From: a virus
DNA length: 39,617 nucleotides
Strand: one strand, 5' to 3'
IMG/VR virus record: IMGVR_UViG_3300033143_001167
Location: 1 to 39,617 of that record
The position numbers were made by a program, and so were the translations under genes. Shown here one piece after another: positions 39,132 to 39,617 of this stretch (position 1 is its first letter; the number at the start of each line of letters is the position of its first letter). The notes under the pieces are model-generated. The model saw nothing but the letters and a program-made list of their open reading frames with translations. It searched no databases and was not told the DNA's origin.

Positions 39132-39617
39132 GCTGTTCTCTCCCACATTTCACGACCTATGTACTTAGGTCTGTTCTCTGCTGGTGTACCACTTCCGGCT
39201 GAGCCTGAGGTACCTGTAAAGGCTGGGAGATCTACACCATGCGTATGTTGTACACTAGCATTTGCCGTATTACCGTTAATAGTACCGGCTGGTGTACCCG
39301 ATGAAACCGAACTGGTCTTAGGCATTGTAATAGGCGGAGCTGCGTTATTACCTGTTAAAGCCTGCGTACCACCTGTGCTCAGAATGCCACTGGCTATCCA
39401 AGGAGCTACTGCTGTGTCATGGTTATGGTTAGCTAAAGCATTACCTGCGAATACCAAGCCCCCTTTTGCATGAACGTGGTTCTGACTCTCTGCTGCTGAC
39501 GTAACATGCCCGTGGTCATGCGCTATGTCATGCGTATGAGCAGGTAATTGTCCTTCCGATATGGTTAGGCTATTACTACCCCCACTTCCATCAGCTCCAC
39601 CAACCGTAGACATGATA
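39128..39617 (-). CDS. C-terminal tip domain of the collagen-like tail fibre
   Basis: This is the 3' part of the fibre gene at 35-1519, separated from it only by where the circle was opened. The domain begins with PIGSI and PGTW signatures just before the junction. It continues with a histidine-rich segment (LPAHTH, HDHGH, HVH, HNHD) and ends with ENRP and a final WERTA. This arrangement resembles phage tail-collar or short-fibre tips, where histidines can bind metal and the tip contacts the receptor. About half of the residues match the C-terminus of the second fibre (2116-4230). The stop overlaps a downstream GTG start of a lipoprotein gene by four bases. Confidence 0.85.
   Translation of the reverse strand, partial: IMSTVGGADGSGGSNSLTISEGQLPAHTHDIAHDHGHVTSAAESQNHVHAKGGLVFAGNALANHNHDTAVAPWIASGILSTGGTQALTGNNAAPPITMPKTSSVSSGTPAGTINGNTANASVQHTHGVDLPAFTGTSGSAGSGTPAENRPKYIGREMWERTA

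Overview
The window is an essentially complete, circularly permuted genome of a tailed phage with a short-tailed (podovirus) virion. It is not a bacterial chromosome segment. The first 65 bases (1-65) recur as the last 65 (39553-39617) with two mismatches, so the sequence closes into a circle of about 39.55 kb. The virion genes follow a T7-like order: terminase, portal, scaffold, capsid, tail tubes, internal core proteins, fibres. No single-subunit RNA polymerase is recognisable. Promoters look like host sigma-70 type and start sites have good GGAG/GAGG ribosome sites, so transcription probably depends on a Gram-negative host. No tRNA, integrase, repressor or CRISPR array was found. The species and host cannot be fixed from the sequence alone.

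Layout. (1) 19860 down to 1, continuing through the junction to 38988, minus strand: small and large terminase, portal, scaffold, major capsid, head-completion candidates, tail tubular A and B, internal virion proteins, a T7-type fibre, a small tail protein, a collagen-like fibre cut in two by the window ends, and a short lipoprotein. (2) 19861-21952: divergent control region with promoters, palindromes, two paralogous small genes and two terminators. (3) 21953-26466, plus strand: about fifteen tightly packed, often overlapping small early genes, mostly unknown. (4) 26639-36412: replication and recombination module with AEP-type primase/SF3 helicase, Cas4-like DUF2800 nuclease, histone-like protein, DUF2815 ssDNA-binding protein, family A DNA polymerase, VRR-NUC nuclease and SF2 helicase. 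(5) 36474-38803: nucleotide module with a DUF6378 protein, a thymidylate synthase-family enzyme, a MazG-like pyrophosphohydrolase, a dCMP deaminase and small membrane peptides, ending at a strong terminator.

Main observations. The thymidylate synthase homologue has Asp where dUMP-specific enzymes have Asn, the change that marks dCMP methylases and hydroxymethylases. With the MazG-like enzyme this suggests modified cytosine in the phage DNA. Short intergenic hairpins with the core CA-AGGA-UG recur just after stop codons and match the CsrA/RsmA RNA-binding consensus. This is the best candidate here for an undescribed regulatory system. Two further structured RNA elements lie before the primase and before a small gene upstream of the polymerase. 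The primase gene has an in-frame TAA near its 5' end. A family of promoters with the core TGTTTACAT can be aligned by eye. No recognisable endolysin was found.
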